A DNA stretch of 34,227 nucleotides. Source: a virus. Of the stretch, positions 12,606-21,010 are shown piece by piece. The DNA is taken from positions 1 through 34,227 of the IMG/VR virus record IMGVR_UViG_3300030380_005378; one strand, 5' to 3'. The stretch's first letter is position 1. Each line of letters opens with the position of its first letter. The position numbers and the translations under genes are program-made. The notes under the pieces were generated by a model. That model was not told the origin of the DNA. It did no database searches and worked only from the letters and a program-made list of their open reading frames with translations.

Positions 12606-13077
12606 CGTAGTTGGGTTTCAGTCGCACATGCCTTATATGGGCTTGAGCCTTGGCGACCTGACTGTTCAGCAAGAAAAACTGGTGATGCTTGTGCTGAGTG
12701 GCATGAGTATAGCGGCGGCTGGCCGTGGCGCCGGTTACGCAAGCGCTGCCACTGTGTACGACGCAATCAAGCGGCCAAAAGTAGCGCATGCACTAGAGTA
12801 CTTTCGGGAGCAGATGCGCGAAGACGTTAAGTTCACTCGTGCTAACGCTCACGTTATGTACATGGATGCTTATCAGGCGTCTGCCACAGCAACGGAGATG
12901 AAGAACACAGTCGATAGCCTTGTGAAGCTGCACGGGTTGACCGCGCCAGAGAACGCTACGCAGGTAAACATCAACATAGACGCTACACCTAAACAGTTGG
13001 AAAGGATGTCCGACGAGGAGCTTCTCAAAATAGCAGGCAAGGACGCTTCCTATTTAGAGCCTATGTCGGATGACTGA
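12562..13077 (+). CDS. terS: Terminase small subunit
   Basis: A 171-residue protein that recognises the packaging site and recruits the large subunit. Residues 45-75 contain a helix-turn-helix (LSGMSIAAAGRGAGYASAAT), followed by helices for oligomerisation and an acidic C-terminus. The GTG start at 12562 follows GAGGAAG by three bases. It overlaps the large subunit gene by eight bases. Identity is supported by motif, size and position. Confidence 0.85.
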   Translation: MQKSAEPTVGEESTDVVGFQSHMPYMGLSLGDLTVQQEKLVMLVLSGMSIAAAGRGAGYASAATVYDAIKRPKVAHALEYFREQMREDVKFTRANAHVMYMDAYQASATATEMKNTVDSLVKLHGLTAPENATQVNINIDATPKQLERMSDEELLKIAGKDASYLEPMSDD

Positions 13078-14716
13078 CGTACCACTGCAGCAGTGCAAGA
13101 GGTGCAAGAACCTTCACCCTGAGACTTTGTACTCAGGTCGCGACGGTTTTTGCGTGTACTGCAAGGCCGATGAAGCAGAGTCAATACCGCCGCCGTCTCC
13201 TGCGGAGCTTGCGGAGGAAGAACAGCGCCAAACAGTTGAGGAACGGGCGCGCGCTGAGCTAGCGATGAGGTTCCTAACTCGGAAGAGGTTGTTACCGTTT
13301 GTTGAGCGGTTCAACGCGGATTATCAGGCAGGGTGGGTGCACAAGGATGTATGCAGAAGGCTTGAAGACTTTTCTAAGAAGGTGGTGGCTAAAGAGTCAC
13401 CACGACTTATGTTGTTCTTACCCCCGCGTCATGGAAAGAGCACTCTGGCTTCGATTGCGTTTCCAGCTTGGCACCTTGGCCGTAACCCAAACCATGAGTT
13501 CATCTCGTGCTCGTATTCGGGGTCATTGGCGATGGGTTTTAGTCGAAAGGTACGCGGACTACTTAGGGAGCCTACTTATAAGACTGCATTTGAGACTAGG
13601 CTCGATCCTGAGTCGCAATCAGCGGAGGCTTGGCTTACTACTTCAGGTGGCGGTTTTGTTGCTGCTGGTGTGGGCGGTGGTATCACTGGTAAGGGTGCTC
13701 ATGTCCTTGTTATTGACGATCCTGTAAAGAACCGTGAAGACGCCGAAAGTCAAAACAACAGAGACGCAAACTGGGACTGGTACACATCGACGGCGTATAC
13801 CCGCTTGGCTCCTGGCGGTGGTGTTCTCGTTATTCTTACTCGCTGGCATGACGATGATCTCGCAGGCCGTTTATTAAAGGCTTCGACAGAAGGTGGGGAT
13901 GACTGGGAGGTTGTACGGTACCCCGCGATAGCTGAGGAAGACGAAGCGTTCCGCATCACGGGTGAGGCCTTACACCCAGAGCGTTACAACGTAGTGTCCC
14001 TAGACCGTATACGAAAGGCGGTTGGCCCTAGAGATTGGTCGGCGTTATATCAGCAGAACCCTGTGGCTGATGACGGTGAGTATTTTACTCGCGACATGAT
14101 TCAGTACTACGAGCCAGAAGACGTAGACCTAGATGCGATGCGTTACTACTGCGCGTGGGACTTGGCCATCGGTAAGAACGACCGTAACGATTATTCGGTA
14201 GGCATGGTTATTGGTGTCAACGAGTACGACGAGTTGTTCGTAGTTGACGTAGTGCGTGGTCGTTTTGACGGCTTTGAGATCGTCGAGCGCATATTAGATT
14301 TATATGAAGAGTGGCGTCCTTCGATGATTGGTATCGAGAAGGGCCACATTGAGATGGCCCTAGGGCCGTTCTTAGAAAAGCGTATTCGTGAGCGTGGTCT
14401 CTACGAAGCGTATATCAAAGACCTTAAGACTGGGCGACGAGATAAGGAGGCGCGCGCTCGCGCGATCCAAGGTCGTATGCAGCAGGGCATGGTCTATCTC
14501 CCCAAAGATGCAGTGTTCACCGGCCCATTGGTCGCTGAGTTATTGCGGTTCCCCGGCGGTGTGCACGATGACCAAGTAGATGCGTTGGCATGGCTTGGTT
14601 TGATGATGACGGAGTTCGCAAGTTACCAAGCCCCTGTGGTTAGAGAGCCTTCGTGGCGCGACCGTCTTGATTACCTCACAGCGACGCCTAGAAACAAATC
14701 AGCGATGAGCGCGTAA
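13070..14716 (+). CDS. terL: Terminase large subunit with N-terminal zinc finger
   Basis: A 548-residue packaging motor. ATPase: Walker A PPRHGKST (118-125) and Walker B VLVIDDP (212-218). Nuclease: WDLAIGKND with D364, IGIEKGH with E423, and HDDQVDALAW (D500/D501, D504). The first 35 residues add a C9-x2-C12-x15-C28-x2-C31 zinc finger, which most large terminases lack; it could aid DNA or small-subunit contact. Translation probably couples to terS through the eight-base overlap, since no clear ribosome site is visible. Confidence 0.95.
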   Translation: MTDVPLQQCKRCKNLHPETLYSGRDGFCVYCKADEAESIPPPSPAELAEEEQRQTVEERARAELAMRFLTRKRLLPFVERFNADYQAGWVHKDVCRRLEDFSKKVVAKESPRLMLFLPPRHGKSTLASIAFPAWHLGRNPNHEFISCSYSGSLAMGFSRKVRGLLREPTYKTAFETRLDPESQSAEAWLTTSGGGFVAAGVGGGITGKGAHVLVIDDPVKNREDAESQNNRDANWDWYTSTAYTRLAPGGGVLVILTRWHDDDLAGRLLKASTEGGDDWEVVRYPAIAEEDEAFRITGEALHPERYNVVSLDRIRKAVGPRDWSALYQQNPVADDGEYFTRDMIQYYEPEDVDLDAMRYYCAWDLAIGKNDRNDYSVGMVIGVNEYDELFVVDVVRGRFDGFEIVERILDLYEEWRPSMIGIEKGHIEMALGPFLEKRIRERGLYEAYIKDLKTGRRDKEARARAIQGRMQQGMVYLPKDAVFTGPLVAELLRFPGGVHDDQVDALAWLGLMMTEFASYQAPVVREPSWRDRLDYLTATPRNKSAMSA

Positions 14717-14718
14717 AT

Positions 14719-16833
14719 ATGTCTTACCACGATAAGAAAAAGAGGGCGATTTCTCCAGAGGAAGAGTCTCAGATAGCGAGTAACCAGTACGACCGCTATG
14801 AACGCGCTCGTGACAACGGTCACCTTGAATACATTCAGATGGCGAAAAAGTGTGACGCCTATTATCAGGGTGACCAGTGGGAGCTGGATGATGTGGCCAT
14901 GTTGGATGCCGAAGGGCGCCCAGCTCTGACGGTTAACACTATTTTGCCGACGATAAACACGGTGCTTGGGGAGCAGTCTACACGTCGCGCGGACATACAG
15001 TTTAAGCCTAGGCGCGGCGGTGATGCGGAAGTCGCGCAGACTTTGAACAAGTTGTACATGCAGATTGCGGACAACAACAAGCTGGATTGGGTTGAGCAGC
15101 AGGTGTTCAGTGACGGTTTGATCATGGACGGTCGCGGTTACTTTGATGTGCGCATGGACTTCAGTGACCACGTTGAGGGTGAGATTCGTATCACGGCTAA
15201 AGACCCTTTGGACATACTTATTGATCCTGATGCTAAGGAGTACGACCCGAAAGCTTGGAACGAGATCTTTGAAACAAAGTGGATGACCCTTGATGAGATC
15301 GAGGAGATGTATGGCCAGAAGTATGCTGATGACCTGCGATTTATTGCGGAGAACGGTAACTCGTTCGGTCGCGACTCGATTGAGTATGAAGAGACTCGTT
15401 ACGGTGACACAGAGTCTACGGACGACTATCTAGGTTCGGCCTACGACTCGGAGGAGTACAAGAACATCCGTTCGTTGCGGGTGATTGAGCGGCAGCACCG
15501 TAAGGTCACACGTATCCAGTGCTTTGTTGACCCAGAGACGGGTGACGCACGACCGGCGCCAGAAGCTTGGAACGACCGAAAGATTAAGAAGTTTGCAAAA
15601 GAGTACGGCTTATCGGTCATAAGCAAGATGCAGAAGAAGGTCAGGTGGACGGTTACTTGTGACAGGGTGGTCTTACACGATGACTGGTCGCCGTATAACG
15701 ACTTCACGATAGTCCCTTACTTTGCGTATTTCCGCCGTGGCCGACCGTTTGGAATGGTCCGAAACCTGCTGTCGCCGCAAGAGCAGTTAAACAAGATCAG
15801 TAGCCAAGAGCTTCATATTGTAAACACCACCGCTAACAGTGGCTGGATGGTTGAGTCGGGATCGTTGGTGGGTATGACCTCTGACGATTTAGAGGAGCAC
15901 GGTGCCGAGACGGGATTAGTTCTTGAGTACCAGCGGGGGACGACACCACCGCAGAAGATTAGCCCTAACACCATACCGACGGGTTTAGATCGTATTGCGC
16001 AGAAGGCTGCGGCAAACATTCAGGCGATCAGTGGCATCAACGAATCTATGTTGGGTACTGACGGCGCTGAAGTGTCGGGCATCGCGATACAAGCCAAGCA
16101 GAACCGTGGCGCGATCATGATTCAGGTGCCTTTGGACAATTTGCGCAAAACCCGTCACTACCTAGCAGAAAGAATCCTAAATCTGATTCAGACGTTCTAT
16201 ACCGAAGAGCGCGTTATTCAAGTGACTAATGAGTCAGACCCCATGAAACCGCGCGAAGCGATGGTGATCAACCAGATGACGCCAGAGGGGCGGATCATCA
16301 ACGATCTAGCGTTGGGAGAGTACGACGTTGTTGTGTCTACGGCCCCTGCGCGTGACTCCTTTGATGAGGTGCAGTTTGCAGAGGCGCTTAACTTGCGCCA
16401 GGTCGGTGTTGCGATTCCTGACGACGCGATCATTGAGTACTCACATCTCGCTAAGAAGGGTGAGTTGGCTAAGCGCATCAGGATGTTGACGGGTGTTGAG
16501 CAGACACCGGAACAAGCGGAAGCGGCTGCGATGGTGCAGCAGATGCAGATTGCGGAGGCTCAGTTGGAACTAGAAAAGATGCAGGCCGAAGTGCAGCGGA
16601 TCAACTCAGAGGCAGCGGTAAATGTTGCGAAAGCTCAGAGCACGGCTGCTGGACCGGACATTCAGATTGCAGAACTGCAAGGCAAGATCGAAATGAAGAT
16701 GCAAGAACTTGCGCTTCGTCGAGAGCTGGCGGATTTGACCAATCAGGTCAGAACTAATCAGCAACAAACCCAAGCTGCTGCCCGAATCGCTGCTACAGCG
16801 ATGCAAACAGGCGCAAGAAACCCCACAACTTAA
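14719..16833 (+). CDS. P22-like portal protein
   Basis: A 704-residue protein close in length to P22 gp1 (725). Typical portal features: an acidic N-terminus, LTVNTILPTINTVLGEQSTR near residue 75, PYFAYFRRGRPFGMVRNL, QEQLNKISSQELH, and a long C-terminal helical region (residues 590-700) rich in Gln and Ala that would form the barrel. It makes the twelve-fold portal through which DNA enters and leaves. There is no ribosome site at the ATG, which lies two bases after the terL stop, so reinitiation is likely. The P22-type portal is the main evidence for a podovirus. Confidence 0.92.
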   Translation: MSYHDKKKRAISPEEESQIASNQYDRYERARDNGHLEYIQMAKKCDAYYQGDQWELDDVAMLDAEGRPALTVNTILPTINTVLGEQSTRRADIQFKPRRGGDAEVAQTLNKLYMQIADNNKLDWVEQQVFSDGLIMDGRGYFDVRMDFSDHVEGEIRITAKDPLDILIDPDAKEYDPKAWNEIFETKWMTLDEIEEMYGQKYADDLRFIAENGNSFGRDSIEYEETRYGDTESTDDYLGSAYDSEEYKNIRSLRVIERQHRKVTRIQCFVDPETGDARPAPEAWNDRKIKKFAKEYGLSVISKMQKKVRWTVTCDRVVLHDDWSPYNDFTIVPYFAYFRRGRPFGMVRNLLSPQEQLNKISSQELHIVNTTANSGWMVESGSLVGMTSDDLEEHGAETGLVLEYQRGTTPPQKISPNTIPTGLDRIAQKAAANIQAISGINESMLGTDGAEVSGIAIQAKQNRGAIMIQVPLDNLRKTRHYLAERILNLIQTFYTEERVIQVTNESDPMKPREAMVINQMTPEGRIINDLALGEYDVVVSTAPARDSFDEVQFAEALNLRQVGVAIPDDAIIEYSHLAKKGELAKRIRMLTGVEQTPEQAEAAAMVQQMQIAEAQLELEKMQAEVQRINSEAAVNVAKAQSTAAGPDIQIAELQGKIEMKMQELALRRELADLTNQVRTNQQQTQAAARIAATAMQTGARNPTT

Positions 16834-16844
16834 TAGGAATTTTC

Positions 16845-17858
16845 ATGTCGGAAGAAACACAAGACGTACAAACGGAAGTAATGCCGGGGGCAGATGCTGC
16901 TGAGCCAGTGCAAGAGACTTTAGACCTTAACTTTGGCTTAGGTGAGGAGCTTGAAGAGGAGGCAGAACCCGCTGAAGAGGTAGAAGAGGACGTTGTTGAA
17001 GAGCCAGAAGTAGAAGAGGCAGAAGAAGAGGCGCCTGTAGAAGAGGAAGAGCCGGTCGAGCCTGTTGAGGACGAAGAAACTACGGCTGAAGTAGAAGAAA
17101 CAGCACCTGAACCCGTAGAAGAGGCGCCGAAAAAGCCGATGGTGCCGAAATCTAGGCTTGATGAGGTGCTTGCGAAGCAAAAAGCACTGCAGAAGCAGCT
17201 CGATGACCTTAAAGCAGCGCAAGAAATCGCTGAAAACGCCCCTGAAGAGTACGACTTTGCTGCAAAAGAAGTGGAATATCAGGCTTTAGTGCTTGATGGC
17301 GAGGCAGAAAAGGCCGCAGCACTGCGTCAAGACATGCGCAGAGCAGAACGTGAGCAGATTGCTTACGAAATGCGCCAAGAAATGACGCAAACAGTGAACC
17401 AAAGTCAGCAAGCAACCGCCTTGCAGGCTGCAGCGAACGAGCTTGAGGCTAATTTCCCTGTATTTGACCAGAATTCTGACGTTTACAACGCCGAATACAC
17501 CCAAGAAGTGATCGATCTTCGTGATGCATTCATTACTCAGGGTGTTGGCGCGGTCGAAGCGCTCAGTAAAGCGGCTAACTTTGTAGTTAAAAACTACGAT
17601 TTAGTCGAAACCGTAGCCGACGATGGCCCTACTTTGACTGGACAGAAGGCTCCAGTACCACAACAGGATGAGGTGGCAAAAAAACGCGCTGAGGTGAGTA
17701 AGAAGCTTAAGGCAGCGGAGGCCCAGCCCCCAGAACTGCCCGGAGAAAGCTCTGCTAATCGAGGCGAAAAGGCTTTAGACATCTCGACGATGTCTGAAGA
17801 GGAGTTTAACGCACTACCCCCGGCCACACTGAAACGGCTACGGGGTGACATCTTGTAA
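16845..17858 (+). CDS. Scaffold-like protein
   Basis: A 337-residue, extremely acidic protein. Residues 25-110 are Glu/Val/Pro repeats, residues 115-210 a coiled coil, and the end (MSEEEFNALPPATLKRLRGD) is a basic helix that may bind the capsid protein. This is the layout of podovirus scaffolding proteins, and its place between portal and capsid genes fits. TAGGAA precedes the ATG. Confidence 0.8.
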   Translation: MSEETQDVQTEVMPGADAAEPVQETLDLNFGLGEELEEEAEPAEEVEEDVVEEPEVEEAEEEAPVEEEEPVEPVEDEETTAEVEETAPEPVEEAPKKPMVPKSRLDEVLAKQKALQKQLDDLKAAQEIAENAPEEYDFAAKEVEYQALVLDGEAEKAAALRQDMRRAEREQIAYEMRQEMTQTVNQSQQATALQAAANELEANFPVFDQNSDVYNAEYTQEVIDLRDAFITQGVGAVEALSKAANFVVKNYDLVETVADDGPTLTGQKAPVPQQDEVAKKRAEVSKKLKAAEAQPPELPGESSANRGEKALDISTMSEEEFNALPPATLKRLRGDIL

Positions 17859-17867
17859 GGAAATAAC

Positions 17868-18167
17868 ATGTCCGAAACCAGCATCAAAGTCCCGACATGG
17901 GCATTGCCGCTGTTGATTGGCGGGGTAACCGTCGCAGTTAGCTGGGGAGTTCTACAAGCGAATACCGCTCATGCAAGCGAAGAGCGCGCGAGAATCGCCC
18001 AGATAGCAGAGCAAGCTGCGGCAAAGGCTCAGGCCAACGGGCAAGCACAGGCAGTGACGGAGCAGAAGGTCGAAGCAATCGTCAACTCGTTGGCTCGTCA
18101 GGAGAAGATTCAGGAGAAGACCAACGAACAGATACAAGCTTTAGTTCAAGCTCTCTTGGCGAAATAG
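17868..18167 (+). CDS. Single-span membrane protein with coiled coil
   Basis: A 99-residue protein with one membrane helix (WALPLLIGGVTVAVSWGVL, residues 11-29) and a long Ala/Gln coiled coil. TAAGGA precedes the ATG. It may be a small virion or lysis-related protein. The frame one base back continues as convincing protein beyond its stop, so a -1 frameshift product is possible. Confidence 0.75.
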   Translation: MSETSIKVPTWALPLLIGGVTVAVSWGVLQANTAHASEERARIAQIAEQAAAKAQANGQAQAVTEQKVEAIVNSLARQEKIQEKTNEQIQALVQALLAK

Positions 18168-18217
18168 GGTACGACCCAGCTAATCCGAAGCTGTTCTGCG
18201 ACCTCAGAGAATGGCGG

Positions 18218-18442
18218 ATGCTGGAGTTGGTCAACCCCCCGTCGAAAAGACACGCGATAGCCAAGGACTGGCTGCGCTTCAACCACAGGCAGTGCGGGTA
18301 CGGTGCTCAGGTTTACATCCAGAACACCTTGCCTCGCGTCTTAGGTACGGCGCTGCAGGTGGATGTAGAGATGTTGACGTGGGATTTGGTCAAGCCCCGG
18401 TCGGTTAGAACGCAAGCTGTTAAGAAGAAGAAACGCATATGA
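18218..18442 (+). CDS. Unknown protein, true start unresolved
   Basis: From the ATG at 18218 it has 74 residues (MLELVNPPSKRHAIAKDWLR start, basic KKKKRI end). Protein-like sequence clearly extends upstream in the same frame (GYDPANPKLFCDLREWR) to about 18164, where no ATG, GTG or TTG exists; the nearest candidate is ATA overlapping the previous stop. Either the preceding gene shifts frame by -1 into this one, or a rare start is used, or there is a sequence error. No family recognised. Confidence 0.6.
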   Translation: MLELVNPPSKRHAIAKDWLRFNHRQCGYGAQVYIQNTLPRVLGTALQVDVEMLTWDLVKPRSVRTQAVKKKKRI

Positions 18443-18678
18443 CGATGATGATTTTTGTCTTGATCGTTGTGGTGGGAGGCAGGCCTACGGGCGAGGAGTT
18501 CTATTTCCAAGAGCTTACGTCCTGTCTTCGATTTTCAGACAGTTTGAATAACCAATCAGTGACGCTAGTTGCTGGGGGCCGCAACCGCTTCTTTGAGACT
18601 TATTGCCGTGTCAGGGAGATACCGACTAGTGACGCGGGTACGAAGATCCTTTTTAGGGACATCAAAGATGACGAGTAG
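18439..18678 (+). CDS. Small exported or membrane-anchored protein
   Basis: A 79-residue protein with a hydrophobic start (MTMMIFVLIVVVGG) and a polar domain with two cysteines (SCLRF, TYCRVREI) that could form a disulfide outside the cytoplasm. The ATG overlaps the upstream stop as ATGA. A role at the envelope is plausible but not shown. Confidence 0.65.
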   Translation: MTMMIFVLIVVVGGRPTGEEFYFQELTSCLRFSDSLNNQSVTLVAGGRNRFFETYCRVREIPTSDAGTKILFRDIKDDE

Positions 18679-18932
18679 TGAATTCCGCAAATGTTGACCC
18701 ACCCCCTAATACGAGTGCGGCTGCGGTACGGCATTACGAAGATATCGCTAGCAAGCTCAACAAGGTACAGGACACGCGCCGTGTTACCCAAGTTATGCAC
18801 TCGTACTCGCTTCGATGGGAGCAGTACAAGGTCACGGTTTTTGAAGACCTGTACTACAGCTATGCAGATGGGACTGTCTCGGTGAAGCACTTGAAGGGGG
18901 AAGAGACAGAAATTGTGAACATAAAGGTCTAG
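18678..18932 (+). CDS. Small unknown protein, GTG start
   Basis: An 84-residue protein (MNSANVDPPPNTSAAAVRHY start). The GTG shares a base with the upstream stop (TAGTG). The body is alpha/beta with many aromatic residues (WEQYKVTVFEDLYYSYADG). No family recognised. Confidence 0.65.
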   Translation: MNSANVDPPPNTSAAAVRHYEDIASKLNKVQDTRRVTQVMHSYSLRWEQYKVTVFEDLYYSYADGTVSVKHLKGEETEIVNIKV

Positions 18933-18934
18933 TT

Positions 18935-19057
18935 ATGGACAGACCTATGCTCACCTGCTCGAAGTGCAAGAAGAAAAGACCTTTAGACGCCATGTGTCAT
19001 TTGTGGGCGCTAACCCTTTGCCCACGCTGCGCAAGCAGAAGGTTGATGAGTTTATGA
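18935..19057 (+). CDS. Tiny zinc-ribbon protein (40 aa)
   Basis: Begins MDRPMLTCSKCKKKRPLDAM and contains LCPRCAS: two CxxC pairs about 20 residues apart, the pattern of a zinc ribbon. The ATG lies two bases after the previous stop (18932). Too short for usual gene-calling cut-offs. It may bind DNA or a virion partner. Confidence 0.6.
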   Translation: MDRPMLTCSKCKKKRPLDAMCHLWALTLCPRCASRRLMSL

Positions 19058-19091
19058 GGGGGAACGTTGGAAACAAAAAAAGAGGTGGTGG

Positions 19092-19376
19092 ATGAGTAAA
19101 AAAGACCCGAGGTTAGCGAGAGCGGGGGTGTCGGGGTACAACAAGCCTAAGCGCACCCCTAAACACCCGACAAAGTCACATGTCGTCGTGGCTAAAGACG
19201 GAGACAAAATTAAAACTATTAGGTTTGGTCAGCAGGGCGTTCGTGGCGCGGGTAAAAATCCCAAGTCTGCGAAAGATAAAGCACGTAAGCGGAGTTATTA
19301 CGCCAGGCACAATGCGCAAGACTCTAATCCGTCGAAACTCAGCGCTCGATACTGGTCGCATCGCGTTAAGTGGTAG
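19092..19376 (+). CDS. Small very basic protein conserved in marine phages
   Basis: A 94-residue protein with GVSGYNKPKRTPKHPTKSHV near residue 13, IRFGQQGVRGAG near residue 43 and a basic end ARYWSHRVKW. I recall this pattern from uncharacterised proteins of marine podophages, but cannot check it here. AGAGGTGG precedes the ATG. Charge suggests DNA or RNA binding, perhaps packaged with the genome. Confidence 0.75.
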   Translation: MSKKDPRLARAGVSGYNKPKRTPKHPTKSHVVVAKDGDKIKTIRFGQQGVRGAGKNPKSAKDKARKRSYYARHNAQDSNPSKLSARYWSHRVKW

Positions 19377-19393
19377 AAAAAAATCCGTTGCAG

Positions 19394-19414
19394 AATAGTA
19401 GCATAGGTACTATT
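19394..19414 (+). promoter_or_regulatory. 21-bp dyad upstream of the capsid gene
   Basis: AATAGTAGC, ATAG, GTACTATT: a nearly exact copy of the motif found at 1185 and 12331. It holds a TACTAT that could be a -10 box; a TTGCAG lies 14 bases before it, closer than ideal. A capsid-gene promoter here would start transcription of the structured leader. Confidence 0.55.
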
Positions 19415-19612
19415 CTCCGCCCATCGTCCAGTCACACGACAGTGACTCGTGCCGTACACGTTAAAACCGTATATCGCCTGTAAAGGCGTTAAACCTTCCG
19501 AGGTCGCGCCTCGTAAATAAGCGCTAGTTCGTCGCCTCACGACACGAGGAAACGGATTAGCCGCTCCAAAAGTCGGCTATGAACGGGCTTGTGCCCAACA
19601 TAAATATATACG
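19415..19612 (+). other. Structured leader of the capsid gene
   Basis: Non-coding, with successive hairpins: GCCTGTAAAGGC (near 19478), CGAGG/CCTCG (near 19500), TAGCCG/CGGCTA (19558-19579) and GGGC/GCCC (near 19585). An ATG at 19579 in frame with the capsid gene would sit in this structure without a ribosome site. The leader probably stabilises the abundant capsid mRNA. Confidence 0.5.
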
Positions 19613-19613
19613 C

Positions 19614-19625
19614 ATGGGAGGCCAT
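19614..19625 (+). promoter_or_regulatory. RBS mini-hairpin before the capsid start
   Basis: ATGG-GAGG-CCAT: a 4-bp stem closing a GAGG tetraloop, directly before the ATG at 19627. Similar in layout to the left-arm hairpins, but GGA is not fully inside the loop, so a CsrA role is less likely. Confidence 0.35.
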
Positions 19626-19626
19626 C

Positions 19627-20784
19627 ATGGCTCTTACTAACTTTGCGTCGCTGACTTCAAACCAACTTACCGCTTGGAGTCGCGACTTTTGGCAGGTTGC
19701 TCGCAACATGTCTTTCATTAACCAGTTCGCAGGGGCTGGACAGAACGCTATGGTTCAACGCATCACTGAGTTGACCAAGAGCGAAAAAGGCACCAAGGCA
19801 GTTATTACTCTGTTAGCAGATATGACTGGTGACGGTGTGACGGGTGATAACACTCTGGAAGGTAATGAAGAAGCGCTACGCGCCTACGACATCACCATTG
19901 AGCTGGATCAGCTGCGCTTTGCAAACCGCATCGCCGGTCGATTGGCCGACCAGAAGTCAGTAGTTAACTTCCGTGAGCAGTCTCGTGACGCACTTGCTTA
20001 TGCAATGGCGGATCGTATGGACCAGCTTGCGTTCTTGACGCTGTCTGGAATCGCTTATACCAACAAGACGAATGGCGCTTTGCGTACTACGTCCAGTACC
20101 ACTGGGTTGGAATTGGTTGATCTTGAGTTCGCGTCAGACGTATCTGCGCCTACTTCTGCTCGTCACTTACGAGTCGATGTATCGGGCGGTACTTCTACGT
20201 TGGCGGCTGGTGATACCACTGCGGTTGCATCAACCGACATCATCTCTTACCGCGACATCGTAAACCTAAAGGCGTTTGCCAAGGATAACTACATCCGTGG
20301 TCTGCGCGGTGCAGGTAACGACGAAGTGTTCCACATGTTCGTAACGCCTAAGCAAATGGCTGACTTGAAGCTTGATAGTGACTTCTTGGCGAACGTGCGT
20401 AACGCAGGTGTGCGCGGTCCGCAGAATGGTTTGTTTGCTGGCACAAGCAGCTTGATGGTAGACGGCGTGATGATTCACGAGTTCCGTCACGTCTTCAGCA
20501 ACGAAGGCGCCACTGCGGGTAGCTCTTCTAATGCTGGCGACGCTGGCTACAAGTGGGGTGCTAATGCAGACGTAGAAGGTGCACGCGCACTGTTCTGCGG
20601 TGCTCAAGCCTTGGCTATGGCCGACATCGGCAACCCTGAGATTGTTGAAGATACCTTCGACTACTCAAACCAAGCCGGTATCTCTATTGGCAAGATCTTT
20701 GGCCTTCGTAAGCCGAAGTACAACAGTGACTACAGCGGTAGCGTCCAAGACTTTGGCGTTATCTGTTTAGACACTGCTCAGTAG
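19627..20784 (+). CDS. Major capsid protein, DUF4043/N4 gp56 family
   Basis: A 385-residue HK97-fold capsid protein of the N4 gp56-like family. Characteristic pieces: MALTNFASLTSNQLTAWSRD at the start, ELTKSEKGTKAVITLLADM, DQLRFANRIAGRLADQKSVV, MFVTPKQMADLK and a C-terminal GISIGKIFGLRKPKYN. The internal ATG at 19627 is chosen: it follows GGGAGG and opens the conserved sequence, while the ATG at 19579 adds 16 residues of leader-like sequence. Own promoter region, structured leader and terminator fit very high expression. Confidence 0.92.
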   Translation: MALTNFASLTSNQLTAWSRDFWQVARNMSFINQFAGAGQNAMVQRITELTKSEKGTKAVITLLADMTGDGVTGDNTLEGNEEALRAYDITIELDQLRFANRIAGRLADQKSVVNFREQSRDALAYAMADRMDQLAFLTLSGIAYTNKTNGALRTTSSTTGLELVDLEFASDVSAPTSARHLRVDVSGGTSTLAAGDTTAVASTDIISYRDIVNLKAFAKDNYIRGLRGAGNDEVFHMFVTPKQMADLKLDSDFLANVRNAGVRGPQNGLFAGTSSLMVDGVMIHEFRHVFSNEGATAGSSSNAGDAGYKWGANADVEGARALFCGAQALAMADIGNPEIVEDTFDYSNQAGISIGKIFGLRKPKYNSDYSGSVQDFGVICLDTAQ

Positions 20785-20794
20785 AGCGACTTTT

Positions 20795-20822
20795 GGCCCC
20801 CTCTTCGGAGGGGGTCTTTTTT
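20795..20822 (+). terminator. Intrinsic terminator after the capsid gene
   Basis: GGCCCCCTC-TTCG-GAGGGGGTC followed by six T: nine pairs, UUCG loop. It lies 10 bases after the capsid stop and separates it from the head-tail and ejection genes, which would need read-through or another promoter. Confidence 0.92.
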
Positions 20823-20833
20823 GGAGGAAAGAT

Positions 20834-20923
20834 ATGTACGGGAAGCGACCAAAGAAAAAGCCAATGGCTAAAAAGATGCCAATGAAAAAGAAGGCCCCTA
20901 AGCGCCGGTCGAAGCTTTATTAG
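20834..20923 (+). CDS. Lysine-rich 29-residue peptide
   Basis: Begins MYGKRPKKKPMAKKMPMKKK and is nearly all Lys, Arg, Met and Pro. It has an ideal GGAGG six bases before the ATG, directly after the terminator. Protein-like sequence continues in the +1 frame (20886-20999), so a longer shifted product is possible. It may condense DNA or fill the head. Confidence 0.6.
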   Translation: MYGKRPKKKPMAKKMPMKKKAPKRRSKLY

Positions 20924-20999
20924 AACGACGATAGCCAGAAAAGCAGGCAAGAAGACGTTTACATGGAACGGTAAGCGTTACACCACAAAGATGAAGTAG
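20886..20999 (+). other. Protein-like segment in +1 frame, candidate frameshift extension
   Basis: Open frame without ATG, GTG or TTG that ends ARKAGKKTFTWNGKRYTTKM-K and stop. KAGKKTFTWNGKRY is a recurring ending of small basic marine-phage proteins as I recall. It would make a sensible C-terminus for the peptide at 20834. Possible causes: +1 frameshift near the CTT-TAT-TAG stop, a real split, or a sequence error. Confidence 0.45.
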
Positions 21000-21010
21000 A
21001 GGACTAGACC

